Shown: positions 49,481 through 61,096 of the stretch, in pieces
Position numbering within the stretch: position 1 is the stretch's first letter
Layout of the letters: every line of letters begins with the position of its first letter
Source: Pratylenchus scribneri
Taxonomy: Eukaryota > Nematoda > Chromadorea > Rhabditida > Pratylenchidae
Reading direction: 5' to 3'
Assembly (NCBI GenBank): GCA_030063045.1
Contig: JAQSEB010000111.1
Span: forward strand, 124,001 to 188,000
DNA: 64,000 nt
Program-made: the position numbers and the translations under genes
The notes under the pieces: model-generated
What the model was told of the DNA's origin: nothing
Databases searched by the model: none
Seen by the model: only the letters and a program-made list of their open reading frames with translations

Positions 49481-50955
49481 TCACTGTTCACCATCAGCAA
49501 TTGGTAATTTCAATTCAAATTTGCCCAATTTTTGTCCGGCCGAAATTGTTTTCCCTCCATGCGGAACAATATTCCCCCAAATGATAAAGTCAAATAATTT
49601 CATAAATTTGTCCCATTTGTTTTCCACATGTGCAATTTTACCAATTTCCTCTTTCAATCCTTTCAATGCCAATTCCATCCATTTAATCATATATTCTAGC
49701 GAATTTTCTTTTGTATAATTTATTGCCAACAATAATTTTTGTTTTTCCTCCAATTCTTTTTGAATATTATCATATTCTGTTTGACAATCATTGCATTTAT
49801 TTTCATTTTTAGGTTCAGCTTCCAATTTGGAGGCCAAAACTTTTATGTTTTTCGTCAACGGTTTAATCTTTTTAAACCATTTCTTTATGTTGTTTTTACT
49901 TCGAATTTCATTTTTTACAAGGAAATCCTTAAAATATTTATAAATTCTTATTAAATATTTTTAATTGGAAGCAGCTCAACTTGTCGCCGACCAAACTTTC
50001 CGCCGTTTATTATAGCTCATAAAGATGATTTTAGTATCAAATTAAAGAGCAGATTCTTGGTTATAAAATACTATTAATTTTATTTGAATCGGTCCAGAAT
50101 TGAAGAAATTAAGCACGAAAAACCATTTAAATTTCCAATAATCCTTGTAAAATAGTTTTAAATGGTTTTTTGAGCACAACTTTATCATTTCTAAACTAAT
50201 TAAAATAAAATTAATATCCTTCTATAGCCAAGGGTGTGTTCGTTAATTTGATATCAAAATTATAATAAATGCTTTAGTCCATGACGAGCTATTAAAAATT
50301 GCGAGAAGTTGGGCGTACCCTTTTTAATTTTCCAGCCCATAATTAATTAATTTTAAATAAAAAATTACGATTAAATTTTTATAATAAGCGGCATAGAATA
50401 TGAGAATTTGAAGCTGATCAATGTCTTTTGAATCTCTTGGCTTTATCTTTATTTTATTTGGATTTTCCACATTAGATTCCTTCCCTGTCATATTTTCGTG
50501 GATTTTTTCCGAAATCCATTCAATCATTTTCTTCAATTCTTCCTTTTCCTCCTTTTTAAATTCCAAATTTTCAAAAAGCTGGTCTTCAAATATATTTTTG
50601 AGTTCCATTTTTTCCTTAATTTCTTTCAATCCTTTGATTTTGGAAAATTCGTCGCTTGAAGGTTTCTTTTTGAAATTTTCAAAATCGATCAAATATTTAA
50701 TTTCTCCATTGGACGTTTCGGCCATGTTTTTGTGTTTTTTGAAGGCCCCATCCACATTTTTTATTACCCTTTGAGGAATTAAACTTAATTTAATTGCCTT
50801 TTCCACAAATTTTAATGTTTCAAATTTGGCCAATTCCCCTTTTGAATTAACATTGGCTTTGGAGACGAGGATTAAACCTAAATAACGGAAAAATGAATTT
50901 TATGACTTAAATAAAAATTACCAGTAAAAAATAGAATTAGCAAAAAGCAATTCAT
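49481..50955 (-). CDS. Secreted protein of unknown family, 329 aa, three exons
   Basis: Exons 50955-50922, 50877-50369 and 49927-49481 join to exactly 330 codons with stop. The spliced N-terminus MNCFLLILFFTGLILVSKAN is a signal peptide. The mature part is Lys/Glu-rich and probably helical (FKKEEKEELKKMIEWISEKI), with two Cys in a CNDC pair in exon 3 (NENKCNDCQTEYDN) followed by coiled-coil-like QKELEEKQKLLLA. It ends GKFELKLPIADGEQ. No domain is recognised. Charged, small, secreted and without relatives I can name, it has the general look of a nematode secretory-gland product, but that is inference. The second intron holds an inverted-repeat element. Confidence 0.78.
49960..50335. mobile_element. 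Foldback element in the intron of the secreted gene
   Basis: Imperfect inverted repeat: TTATAGCTCATAAAGATGAT near 50010 and TTTAGTCCATGACGAGCTAT near 50273 are arms, and ACCATTTAAATTTCC and TTTTAAATGGTTTTTTGAGC face each other around 50120-50180. The ends are CAGCTCAACTTGTCGCC and CGAGAAGTTGGGCG. Confidence 0.55.
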
Positions 50956-52757
50956 TTCGGTGAAGGGAATAACTAAAAATTGCTTAATGAATGATTTACA
51001 ACCCAAATTGCCAGCAATTAAATATTCCTTTTCCATCCAATAATATCCCTTGCTCTGTCCGCCTGCCTCTGTGGGGCCGTTTGCATTCAATGTCGATGAT
51101 TTCTCCAAATTTTGTTTACAATTACAACCCAAATGCCAGCAATAAATATTCCTTTTCCATCCAATAAAATATTGCCTTTGCCCTGCCTTTGTGCTTATGG
51201 TGGCTGGTGGGGGTCCGTTCGGAATTCGGATCCAAATCCAATCCAATATTTCCTCCAATTTTGGTAGTGAAAACTTGCCTTTATGGGGCCGTTCGCATCT
51301 TCCCCCAAATGGTGGCATCGATTAGGCTTTTTGTTTTTGGCCAGCAGGCCATTTGGCCATTCGATCGATTGAAGGAGGAAGTTGGAAAAGGGCAATATGG
51401 CCTCGAAAAAATTGATGGTGGAAATAAAATTGGAATTTATGAAATATTTAAATTTGAAAATAATTATATAAATTAATTTTGCCCTCAAGAATCTCATGGT
51501 TTAGTCAAAATTAAAAGTTTTTAAATATTTTAAACCGATTTTCTCTTTCTTGAAAAGAGAATAGACGGAAAATTGTCGAAAATAAATGAAAAAATTTCAA
51601 ACCTAAATTTTTTTTTAGAGAATTTCGATATAAAATGCTACTTTTTTATTGTGAAATAATCATTTTAATCTATTGTTTCTTGTGATTAATTTAAATATTT
51701 ATTCAAAAAGATTAAATTCCCATAATAATAATAAAAATTCATTATCCAAAAATTCTTCAATTAAAAATCCTCAAAATTGAAATTGATAATTTTCGAAATT
51801 AATTGAAAATAATTTAATAAAAATTTATGATAACATCATGGAAATTTATTAGTATTTTGATGAATAGTCAAATGAATAATTTAAATTTTCCACTTTTAAC
51901 CAAAAAAATTGACAACATTTATAAAAATATAATAATTACTAAAATTGATGAGTTAAAAGATAATGGAGTAAATGATGAGTAATGGATTGGAAAATCACGA
52001 ATATTTAATAAATTAATGAAATTAATGATATGATTCTTTATAAAAAGATGGATAAAATTTATTTAAAATTGCATTTGTCTTATTTTGTATTACATCTATG
52101 CACTCAACCCATTTTCTTCCAATTTGGCCATAATTCTTTTTTAAAATATTTTCAGTATTTCGCACTTCTTTAAATAAAATAATTTTAATTTATAATTTAT
52201 AATTTGCCTCTGAATCTGATGAATTTGCCTCTGGCCAATTTGATTACAGTAGTCAGAAAAAATCATTCAAAATAGAATTGCTGATTTGAAATCAAAATTC
52301 TAACCTTGATCAATTTGATATATATTCGAATTATTCGCTAAAATATTTTGAGGAAATTATACAAAAAGAATCTAATGAGAATTTTCAACATACTAAATTT
52401 ACTTATTAAACACATTTTCTGTTGACTACAAATTTTAAAATTCTTCTCAAATCAGCATAAAGGAATTCCGGAATCTGCACAAATTATCAAAAAAAAAAAT
52501 GTGAAATGGCCAATATAATTCACACCTTTCTTATCATCTCACTCAACAATTTATTCATTCATTCCAAATTCAATAATTCCATTTATTTGTTTTATTCCTT
52601 TCATTATCAATAATTCCAAAATTCATTCATTTCTTTTTCAGCTTCTGAAGAACATTCCTTTTTGAAAATAGAGGATTAAATTCTTTCACAATGTTCAAAA
52701 TAATTTTCATTTCATATTTGCCCATTTTCAGAGGAATATTCTATTTATTGGTTGAAA
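50956..52757. other. Intergenic region with a partial local duplication
   Basis: Between 50995 and 51310 a segment is repeated imperfectly: ACCCAAATTGCCAGCAATTA and ACCCAAATGCCAGCAATAAA, each followed by ATATTCCTTTTCCATCCAAT, then TGGGGCCGTT(T/C)GCAT twice. The rest is AT-rich promoter side of the CD36-type gene, with no other gene supported. Confidence 0.55.
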
Positions 52758-55700
52758 ATGTGTTTTTGCCGCCGTCCACCCTCAAGGGATTGTTGCCTTA
52801 TACTTTTGATGTGTTCCCTTCTTCTTCTTGGCATTTTCCTCCTTCTTGTCGGCATTTTTGGCCTTTTCTTTGTGCCCGATTTGGTGAATGAAGGAGTCAA
52901 ACAGGTCAAATCAAACAAAAAATGGGAATGGAATTAAGGAAATAATAATTAAGGACAAAAGATCTATTTAGTATCGATAACGATAAAGCAGCTTCTGGAT
53001 GAATTTGTAGCATTTAAAAGTCAGAAATTACCGTATATATTCTTTTAATTCCCCACTCTCTAATAATTGCCCACCCTCGATTTTGAGAATTCATAAACTC
53101 CGGGAAAGGTGAACTTTTATAAATTTTTTATTCCCTTTTCTTAGTTCCCTAAAGCTCTATAAAATCTGCTGTAATTCGTATTTTCCCAATTTTAGAGGGG
53201 TTAAAAAATAATTCCCCATAGGGAATTAAAAAAATATATATTTTATCCACAAAATGATATCATAGGCGTTAGACAAAGTTGGATATTTATTGAATTATGG
53301 CCAAAAACATAATTTTGTTTAAATCAAAGAATTTTTGATTAAATTATGGCAAAAATCAAATATCATTTTGTAATTAATTTCAAGCTTAAATAAATGTTAT
53401 AATATCTATTATTAAAACAGAAATTTTATAACTTAATCATTAATCTTTTTATTAGTCCATATAAGTCTTGACAACCATTATTGGGAATAATCAAATGTAA
53501 TAAATTAATTTTGCAGAAAACCCATTTGGGAAGGGAGGAAAATGGAGAAGACAATTTGGTGCTGAAAATGTTCCGTGACCCACCTTACGTAATAAATATG
53601 AAAATTTGGACTGTTTCTGTCCAAAATGCGGATGCCGTCCTAAATGAGGGAAAAATGCCGACGGTGGTGGAAAAAGGACCGTATACATTTAAGTGAGAAA
53701 ATATCTAAATTATTTAATTGTAATGTAAATAGTGTTCAAATTCACAAAACGGATGTTGAATTTGTGTCAAATGGAAGTCGATTATTTTATCGAAATCAAC
53801 GGCAATATTTCTTCTCAAATGAATTGTCCTGTCCAAATTGTTCATTGGCAGATCGGGTCATTGTGCCAAATATTCTTTTTCAGGTGAAAATTCCACTCAA
53901 TTTTATTCATAAAAGGCAGAAATAAACATTAAAAATATTGGAAATATTATAAATGGTTTAATATTATTATAGTCAATAGATAAAATCTCGTCAAAACACA
54001 TCATTTGATAATTAATTTGGTGTAGATTTATCCGATTCTTATTTATTTTTGAACCATAATCGGTTTGACCGGTGTATTATTCTCTATAAATTAAACAAAT
54101 TGTATACTATTTGATCCGTATTTACATGTGTTCTATATATGTATTAGTCTTAATTTAAGGTTAAAGTTATTTGGAGCGAGAACCTGGGCTTTGGCTCTCG
54201 CCCCGTGTCATCGCCGGAGGCCTATAAGCCCCCAGTGGCCCAATTAATGGGAAAGGGATCAGAGCTGAAAATAAATTATTTTTATTAATTTTGCGGAAAA
54301 ATATGATAATAGAATAATATGTAAGATAAAAGATATCAGGATCAGCGGAGAGGAAAAGGGTGGATTTAAAAAGACAGATTGGGGCAATATTTGATTGACA
54401 GGTTACCTGGGTGATTAGGCAAAAGGTGTGGGTACAGTAGGATGAATAGGCAAAGCCTTTAAGACATTATTGACATTGACAATATGGTTTGTGAAACCAT
54501 CCTTAAACCATTAAATTATTTTGACCTTATTAGGTACTTTTTTGACAATTTCATCCTTTTTGAGACAGTGTTTTTTTGTCAATTAAATATTAACAATTTC
54601 TCATTGCCCCATTTCAGAAAGTTGTGGACATTGCAAAAGAAAAGAATTGGTTTGAAAGAGAAATCATCAATGGAGCATTGTCATTATTCAATGAGGGTCC
54701 ATTTATTGAATTGAGTGTGGATGAATTACTTTTTACCGGATATGAGGATAAAATGATTAAATTGATGACAAAATTATGCCATCAAATTCCATCAATTTGC
54801 CCAGATTTGAAAGATATTCCCGAACGAATTGGACTATTTTATGGAGTTTTTATTTAAATTTTATTATTTTATTTAATATTTAATTTTATTAGCAAAATGG
54901 GACTGATGATGGCATTTATGAGGTAAATTTGAGGGTACATTTTATTATTGATTTGAGGGAATTTTGAACAGATTGACACGGGCATTGAAAATGTGGAAAT
55001 GTTAGGCAAAATTTATTCATTCAATGGAATGAAGGACAAATTGACTGACAATTTTTGGTACAATGAATCGGCCAGAATGATCAATGGAACTGGTTTTGGA
55101 ACATTTTACGAAATTAATTTTAAAATAAATTTAGATGCGGAATTGTTTGGACCGAATATTTCGGATGGAAGAAATTTGCAAATGTAAATTTGCTTTTGGG
55201 AATTTTATTTTTTAAATTTTTTCTTCAGATTCCTTGGACAATTATGCCGGTTGAAAATTGCTCAAAAAATATCAAAATAATTTAAATTAATTTTTAAGTT
55301 CATTTGAATTGGAAAAGAGAGGATTAGCCGAGGATTCGGGCATACACGCATTTCGTTATGCATTTTCCGAATCCACATTGAATGTTGATGTTCAGAGGGA
55401 ACAAGGATTTTGCAATCAAAATTCACCGGATTATTTGCAAAATAGTAGCATTCAGGAAGGTGGACAAATTAAAAGAATAAAATAAATAATATTAATTTAA
55501 TATTAATTTTGGTGCAAATTGCCGTCTGTGCAAAATAGGCAGAATTAAATTGGGGCAAATAGGCTTAATTAAATTGGGGCAAATAGGCGGAATTAAATTG
55601 GGGCAAATAGGCAGAATTAAATTGGGGCAAATAGGCAGAATTAAATTGGGGAAAATAGGCTTAATTAAATTGGGGCAAATAGGCAGAATTAAATTGGGGC

Positions 55701-56787
55701 AAATAGGCAGAATTAAATTGGGGAAAATAGGCTTAATTAAATTGGGGCAAATAGGCAGAATTAAATTGGGGAAAATAGGCTTAATTAAATTGGGGCAAAT
55801 AGGCAGAATTAAATTGGGGCAAATAGGCAGAATTAAATTGGGGCAAATAGGCAGAATTAAATTGGGGAAAATAGGCTTAATTAAATTGGGGAAAATAGGC
55901 GGAATTGAATTGGGGCAAATAGGCGGAATTAAATTGGGGCAAATAGGCGGAATTAAATTGGGGCAAATAGGCAGAATTAAATTGGGGTGGGGCAAATAGG
56001 CAGAATTAAATTGGGACAAATAGGCGGAATTATTTATAAAATTATTTTCAAATTAATTAATCTACTATAAATTTTTTAATTTTTCATTTTCATCAACCAA
56101 TTTGGCTAATCAAACTAATGAATTAATTTATAATATTCAAATTTTTAGCTGGCTGTGCTCCATCTGGCCTTTTGGACATGTCCACCTGCCTTCCGCACAA
56201 TCCTCGTATTTTCTGGTCCAATTCCCATTTTCGGAATGCACCAGAACAAATTCGGCTTCAAGGAATGCCCGACCCATCCGATGATGATTTAAGCTATTTT
56301 GACATTGAACCATTGACGGCATCCGTCATTGGCGTACATCAAAAATCACAATTGAATGTGGGAATGCTTCGTGGCAATTTAAGGTGGCCCCCAAAATATT
56401 CTACAAATCAATAATTTGGGACTATTTTCAGAATGACCAAAGAAATGCAAAATTTGATTGTGCCAATTATTTTGATTGAAGAAACGGCAACAATGGATGA
56501 AGGCACAAAAAGGCAATTGCAATCTTTGTATTCCGTTTTTGGCTATTCATTCAACATTGGCCTTGGATTGGTCATTGCCGGCATTTTATTAATTGTGGTC
56601 GCAATTGGCTCAATTCTTTTATTCAAATTCAACAAAAAACTGGAGGCATATTTATTAAATAAATTTGAATATTTAACAAAATTTTAAGGAATTTGTTCGG
56701 TCAAAAGATGAAATAATAGAGCCAAGTCAAAATAACAATGAAAATGAACCATGTGAAAGTATGGAAACAATATATTCGCAAATATAA
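52758..56787 (+). CDS. CD36/SCARB-family scavenger receptor
   Basis: Two-pass membrane glycoprotein that binds lipids or lipoproteins. The short cytoplasmic start MCFCRRPPSRDCC is followed by TM1 (LILLMCSLLLLGIFLLLVGI). Ectodomain exons: LVLKMFRDPPYVINMKIWTV, VEKGPYTFK (family (G)PYxxR/K site), NELSCPNCSLADRVIVPNIL, SVDELLFTGYEDKMIKLM (family eLLfGY), NGTDDGIYEIDTG, DNFWYNESARMINGTGFGTF, SFELEKRGLAEDSGIHAFRY, AGCAPSGLLDMSTCLPHNPR (CAPSGxxxxSxC), SHFRNAPEQI, GNLRMTKEMQNLIVPIILIE. TM2 is GLGLVIAGILLIVVAIGSIL, then an acidic tail ending METIYSQI, TAA 56785-56787. Many NxS/T sites. Repeats occupy three introns: MITE B near 53030, R1 near 54143 and a 24-bp satellite at 55540-56030. Confidence 0.92.
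53029..53235 (+). mobile_element. MITE family B, copy in the CD36-type gene
   Basis: Starts TACCGTATATATTC and contains CTCTCTAATAATTGCCCACC, CTCGATTTTGAGAATTCAT and TTAGTTCCCTAAAGCTCTAT. The right end is degraded. Located in the first intron. Confidence 0.75.
54143..54480 (+). repeat. Dispersed repeat R1, copy 2 (CD36-type intron)
   Basis: Starts TTAGTCTTAATTTAAGG and contains CTCGCCCCGTGTCATCGCCG, AAGCCCCCAGTGGCCCAATT, GGGGCAATATTTGATTGACA and GGGTACAGTAGGATGAATAG. Confidence 0.85.
55540..56030. repeat. 24-bp tandem satellite, about 20 units, in a CD36-type intron
   Basis: The unit is GCAGAATTAAATTGGGGC plus AAATAG, with variants GCTTAATT, GCGGAATT and GGAAAATAG arranged in a patterned order. 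24 is a multiple of three and the unit lacks stops in one frame per strand, so open frames run through on both strands; they are not genes. The array lies between exons ending NSSIQE and starting AGCAPSG. Confidence 0.95.
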
Positions 56788-56854
56788 TTGATATTATTTT
56801 TTATTTAATTTTGATGAATTAAAAAATTATTCTTATTTACATTGCAAGAATTAT

Positions 56855-58312
56855 TTATACGGAAAAAAACACATAATGTTTGGATGAACAAAAACACAAA
56901 ATATTTGTTGAAAAAATGTTTACGGAAACAAAAAACACATAATGTTTGGATGAACAAAAACACAAAATATTTGTTGAAAAAATGTTTACGGAAACAAAAA
57001 ACACATAATGTTTGGATGAACAAAAACACAAAATATTTGTTGAAAAAATGTTTACGGAAACAAAAAACACATAATGTTTGGATGAACAAAAACACAAAAT
57101 ATTTGTTGAAAAAATGTTTACGGAAACAAAAAACACAAAATGTTTACGGAAACAAAAAACACAAAATGTTTGGATGAACAAAAACACAAAATATTTGTTG
57201 AAAAAATGTTTACGGAAACAAAAAACACATAATGTTTGGATGAACAAAAACACAAAATGTTTGGATGAACAAAAACACAAAATATTTGTTGAAAAAATGT
57301 TTACGGAAACAAAAAACACAAAATGTTTGGATGAACAAAAACACAAAATGTTTGGATGAACAAAAACACAACAATGTTTGGATGAACAAAAACACATAAT
57401 GTTTGGATGAACAAAAACACATAATGTTTGGATGAACAAAAACACATAATTTTTGGATGAACAAAAACACATAATTTTTGGATGAACAAAAACACATAAT
57501 GTTTGGATGAACAAAAACACATAATTTTTGGATGAACAAAAAAACATAATGTTTGGATGAACAAAAACACATAATTTTTGGATGAACAAAAACACAAAAT
57601 GTTTGGATGAACAAAAACACATAATTTTTGGATGAACAAAAACACATAATGTTGGGATGAACAAAAACACAAAATGTTTGGATGAACAAAAACACAAAAT
57701 GTTTGGATGAACAAAAACACAAAATATTTGTTGAAAAAATGTTTACGGAAACAAAAAACACAAAATGTTTGGATGAACAAAAACACATAATGTTTGGATG
57801 AACAAAAACACAAAATGTTTGGATGAACAAAAACACAAAATATTTGTTGAAAAAATGTTTACGGAAACAAAAAACACAAAATGTTTGGATGAACAAAAAC
57901 ACATAATGTTTGGATGAACAAAAACACATAATGTTTGGATGAACAAAAACACATAATTTTTGGATGAACAAAAAAACATAATGTTTGGATGAACAAAAAC
58001 ACATAATTTTTGGATGAACAAAAACACAAAATGTTTGGATGAACAAAAACACATAATTTTTGGATGAACAAAAACACATAATGTTGGGATGAACAAAAAC
58101 ACATAATTTTTGGATGAACAAAAACACATAATTTTTGGATGAACAAAAACACAAAATGTTTGGATGAACAAAAACACATAATTTTTGGATGAACAAAAAC
58201 ACATAATGTTTGGATGAACAAAAACACATAATTTTTGGATGAACAAAAACACATAATGTTTGGATGAACAAAAACACATAATTTTTGGATGAACAAAAAC
58301 ACAATGTTTGGA
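56855..58312. repeat. 25-bp satellite with a 66-bp higher-order form
   Basis: The basic unit is ATAATGTTTGGATGAACAAA plus AACAC (25 bp), with variants in the AATGTTT/AATTTTT and ACATA/ACAAA positions. In the first part the unit alternates with a 41-bp insert (AAAATATTTGTTGAAAAAAT plus GTTTACGGAAACAAAAAACAC) to give a 66-bp unit repeated about five times. Later the plain 25-mer dominates with occasional 41-bp inserts. The minus-strand open frames of up to about 396 codons are an artefact of the stop-free repeat. Confidence 0.96.
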
Positions 58313-58520
58313 TGAAAAGGTTTTTGCTAGTTTTTGCCCTCAATGAGTGCAATTCAATCACAAACATCCACGCATATCTCGAACAAATCGGACGGGTCAA
58401 GGAGAGCGATGAGGTTGATGAAAAATAAAAAAAAATAATGGAAAAATAAAAAGAAAGTTTAAATTTGTATTCAAAAACTGAAAAATCAGATAAGCTGAAT
58501 TAGGATGAATATTTATTTTA

Positions 58521-58905
58521 ACCCTTATAATCCTTAATGGGAAAGTTTGTTCGGGGCGAGAGTGGGCCTAATAAGCTCTTGCCCCGGGCCTTCGCCGGGA
58601 GTCTAAGCCCCCAGTGGCCCAATAAAGGAGATTCGGTTTTTATGGGCTAAACGTTGAACTTTTTAAAATATTCATCTGTTGTGTGAAAAAATGTGCTATA
58701 TGCTGAACGTGCCTATAAAACGAATTAAAAGTGAACATTTAATAGGGAAATGAATAGGTTTAAAAAGGCAGATTGGGTGCAATATTTGATTGATAGAGTG
58801 AGGGGCGACGATTAGGCAAAAAGTGGGGGGGGGGGGGGGTACAGTAGCAGTAGGATAAGTAGGACAAGCCCTTATTAGGCACTTGACATTGACAATCCCC
58901 TAAAA
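58521..58905 (+). repeat. Dispersed repeat R1, copy 3, with poly-G run
   Basis: Contains CTTGCCCCGGGCCTTCGCCG, TAAGCCCCCAGTGGCCCAAT, GTGCAATATTTGATTGATAG and a run of about 17 G at 58826-58842 before GTACAGTAGCAGTAGG. It lies in the intron of the Ras-like fragment. Confidence 0.82.
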
Positions 58906-58996
58906 ATGCAACAATTCAATAACTAAAATTTATTCTTCTTTTCATCGCCAGATTCCAATGGTGTTGGTTGGTATTGCTAATAAATGCGATTCAGAG

Positions 58997-60205
58997 TAGG
59001 GTTGCGCCCCCGTCCCCGCGGAGGTCACCCCCGACGGGGGCCCCCGCGGGGGTTTGAGTCTCACCCCCGTCCCACCCCCGAAGGTCCACCCCCGATCACT
59101 CCCGCCCCCCGAACCTCCACCCCCGCGGGGGTACGGGGGTGAACATACACCCCATATTATTGGATTTTTCAAGAAAAATGCAATATGAAAGGAAATTTTT
59201 AGCAAATTTTTGTAGGATTTTTAAATTTTCATTAAGAATTTTTCGCTGCGCGGCCATTTTTGGTTAATTTTTTCGCTGCGCGGCTCTTGATAATCTTCTG
59301 TTATGGATAATATACCCAACAAAATCACTTTCTATGGTTAATTTAGGGTGCTAATCAAGAATCTGACATCCTTATAATCATATCATGCCATATTGAAGAT
59401 TTATATAAGACTTTCCGGCAAAAAATGTCCGTCAAATTTTATTTGTTAAAGCAAATTTGGATGATGTGTAAGGTGAAAAAACAAAAAACCAGCGAGGGAC
59501 ATTAGCATCTCGCCACAAATCTCATCGATTTTGACGAGCCTTATTAGCTCATCCAGCCAATTAACCAATTTAAATGACCTAAAGTATATTTAATAGTCCC
59601 AAATCTTGGCTATCCAATGGTATAATGATCATCCAAAACTTCAAAACTTTGGCCAAGATGAGGCCAAAAATTTAGAAAAATTGTTTGTGTATCTAGGCAT
59701 CTAGGGCCATTTTGGCAAAACCATTACAGTTTGTAAGTTCAATATATTATTGGATAGCCGATACTTAGGGCTATTAAATGCACTATATCATTTAATTTAA
59801 ATTAGTAGATTGGCTGATGACTGATGAGCTAAGGCTCTTCAAATTCAAAATCACTGAGACGCTTGTGATCGAGACGCTAATGATAATGATCCCAACCGTG
59901 TGTAACTGGCACCAACAAATTCAAATGATCCAGAACAGGAAGAAATCGAAGAGGAGATTGAATGAATTATGAATTAAAATTTATTTGCGCTTATAATTTA
60001 TGAAAATTTTAATAAATTTTTCTTCAGAAATTTTTTTTTTTGAAAAATAAGACTTTTTAAAAAATTTTGGTCAACCCCGTACCCCCGCGGGGATCCCCGC
60101 GGGGGTCCCCGTCAAGGTCACCCCCGTCCCCGCCCCCGAAAGTGCCACCCCCGATCACCCCCGCCCCCGTCCAACTCGCCCCCGACCCTCGGGAGCGCAA
60201 ACCTA
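58997..60205 (-). mobile_element. Non-autonomous hAT-like element with GC-rich arms, copy 2
   Basis: 1,209 bp, ends TAGGGTTGCGCCCCCG and CGGGAGCGCAAACCTA, flanked by a perfect 8-bp target duplication ATTCAGAG (58989-58996 and 60206-60213). It is copy 1 in the opposite orientation: its left arm matches the right arm of copy 1 and vice versa, including CCAATAATATGGGGTG beside the arm and TTTTTCGCTGCGCGG further in. The central part differs from copy 1 and contains its own palindrome (about 59498-59882). Inserted within a Ras-like exon. Confidence 0.92.
59498..59882. repeat. Imperfect palindrome inside hAT copy 2
   Basis: ATTAGCATCTCGCCACAAAT near 59500, then GACGAGCCTTATTAGCTCAT, is mirrored by GATGAGCTAAGGCTCTTC near 59824 and GAGACGCTAAT near 59872. 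TTGGCTATCCAATGG and ATTGGATAGCC form inner arms. Confidence 0.75.
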
Positions 60206-60532
60206 ATTCAGAGCAAAGTTCTATTGACAATGAGATTGAGGAATTGGCCAATTCCCTTGGCATTCCATTCATCGAGACAAATACAAAAACCGGGAAAAAG
60301 GTGCATGGAGCATTCCATGTAAAAATTTTTTTAGCAATTAAAATAAATAATTTGCCATTGATTTCAACAGACTATTGTTCGGGAAATCAGGAAACATAGG
60401 GTTTAAGATGAATAAATAAATTCCAAAAATAATCTATCACCCCAATTCCCGCAGGAAAAACACAAGAAGGATCGATCAAAAAAACGTCATCGATGCGCAA
60501 TTATCTTGAGACGAATGAAATTCAAAATTTGA

Positions 60533-61096
60533 TAAAATTCGATCTTTTGTACATTTTCAATTCTCTTTTCTGTAAATTCAATGTTTTTTTTTTCGAAATT
60601 AAATCTATCAATTTTTAATTAATTTTTGTGAATATAATATTTTTTTATATTTTATGAATTATTTATTGTTCATATAAAATTATTCAATAATTTAAAATTA
60701 AATTAAAATTCTAATTAAAACTGAATTTTGATTTAATTTGGATTCGAAAAATAGAAAAAATCACATCATCTAGAAGCAAAAAAAAAACTTTATTCTGAAT
60801 TCAAACGAATGATTTTTGATTATTTGAATTTGAACCATGGAAAATTTTTAAAATTTTATTTACTAAATTTGCCTAGCTGTTTTGGGAAAATTGAAATTTT
60901 TAAAAAATGAAGTAAATTCTAAATTAGAAATTAAAATGAAATCATTTTTGTATTTATTCAGCTGATAAATTTTCCATTTTGGAATTAAATATTAAATAGA
61001 AAAATTTTTGTATGAGGGAATTAATTTTTTTGCATATTTAAGTCGAATTAAAATTAATTCAAAAAGCAATTATAGCATTTGAAATTTGACCGAAAA
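60533..61096. other. Intergenic, AT-rich
   Basis: Promoter side of the next secreted gene. No exon or element recognised. Confidence 0.5.

Larger units (their letters stand above)
58331..60532 (+). pseudogene. 3' half of a Ras-like GTPase gene, interrupted by a hAT-like element
   Basis: Exon 58331-58413 encodes FALNECNSITNIHAYLEQIG then RVKESDE; exon 58952-58996 encodes IPMVLVGIANKCDSE (G4 NKCD box with an unusual two-residue insert before it). The exon is cut by the element at 58997-60205 and resumes at 60214 with QSSIDNEIEELANSLGIPF, IETNTKTGKKVHGAFH (G5-like ETxxK). Then TIVREIRKHR (60371-60400) and a last exon (60455-60532) with a polybasic KHKKDRSKKRHRCAII, a K-Ras-like membrane tail with a CAAX-type CAII. 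No stop follows CAII; a one-base shift would place TGA there, and instead eight more residues follow. Exons for G1-G3 are absent: upstream is only satellite. Read as a 5'-truncated, transposon-broken Ras family copy. Confidence 0.82.

Noticed and set aside
51189..51476. 95-codon open frame ending in FKFENNYIN
   Set aside because: Overlaps a local DNA duplication and lacks a family match or splice support; kept only as intergenic.
55492..56019. Open frames of about 150-175 codons on both strands
   Set aside because: Translation of the 24-bp intronic satellite of the CD36-type gene; a unit length divisible by three keeps the frames open.
57210..58400. A 396-codon open frame on the minus strand, plus overlapping frames of 170-280 codons
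   Set aside because: They are stop-free translations of the 25-bp and 41-bp satellite units in all frames, with no start context, splice sites or codon bias.
58942..59205. Gly/Pro-rich open frame on the minus strand
   Set aside because: Lies in the GC-rich arm of hAT copy 2; the same sequence occurs in copy 1 as a non-coding arm.
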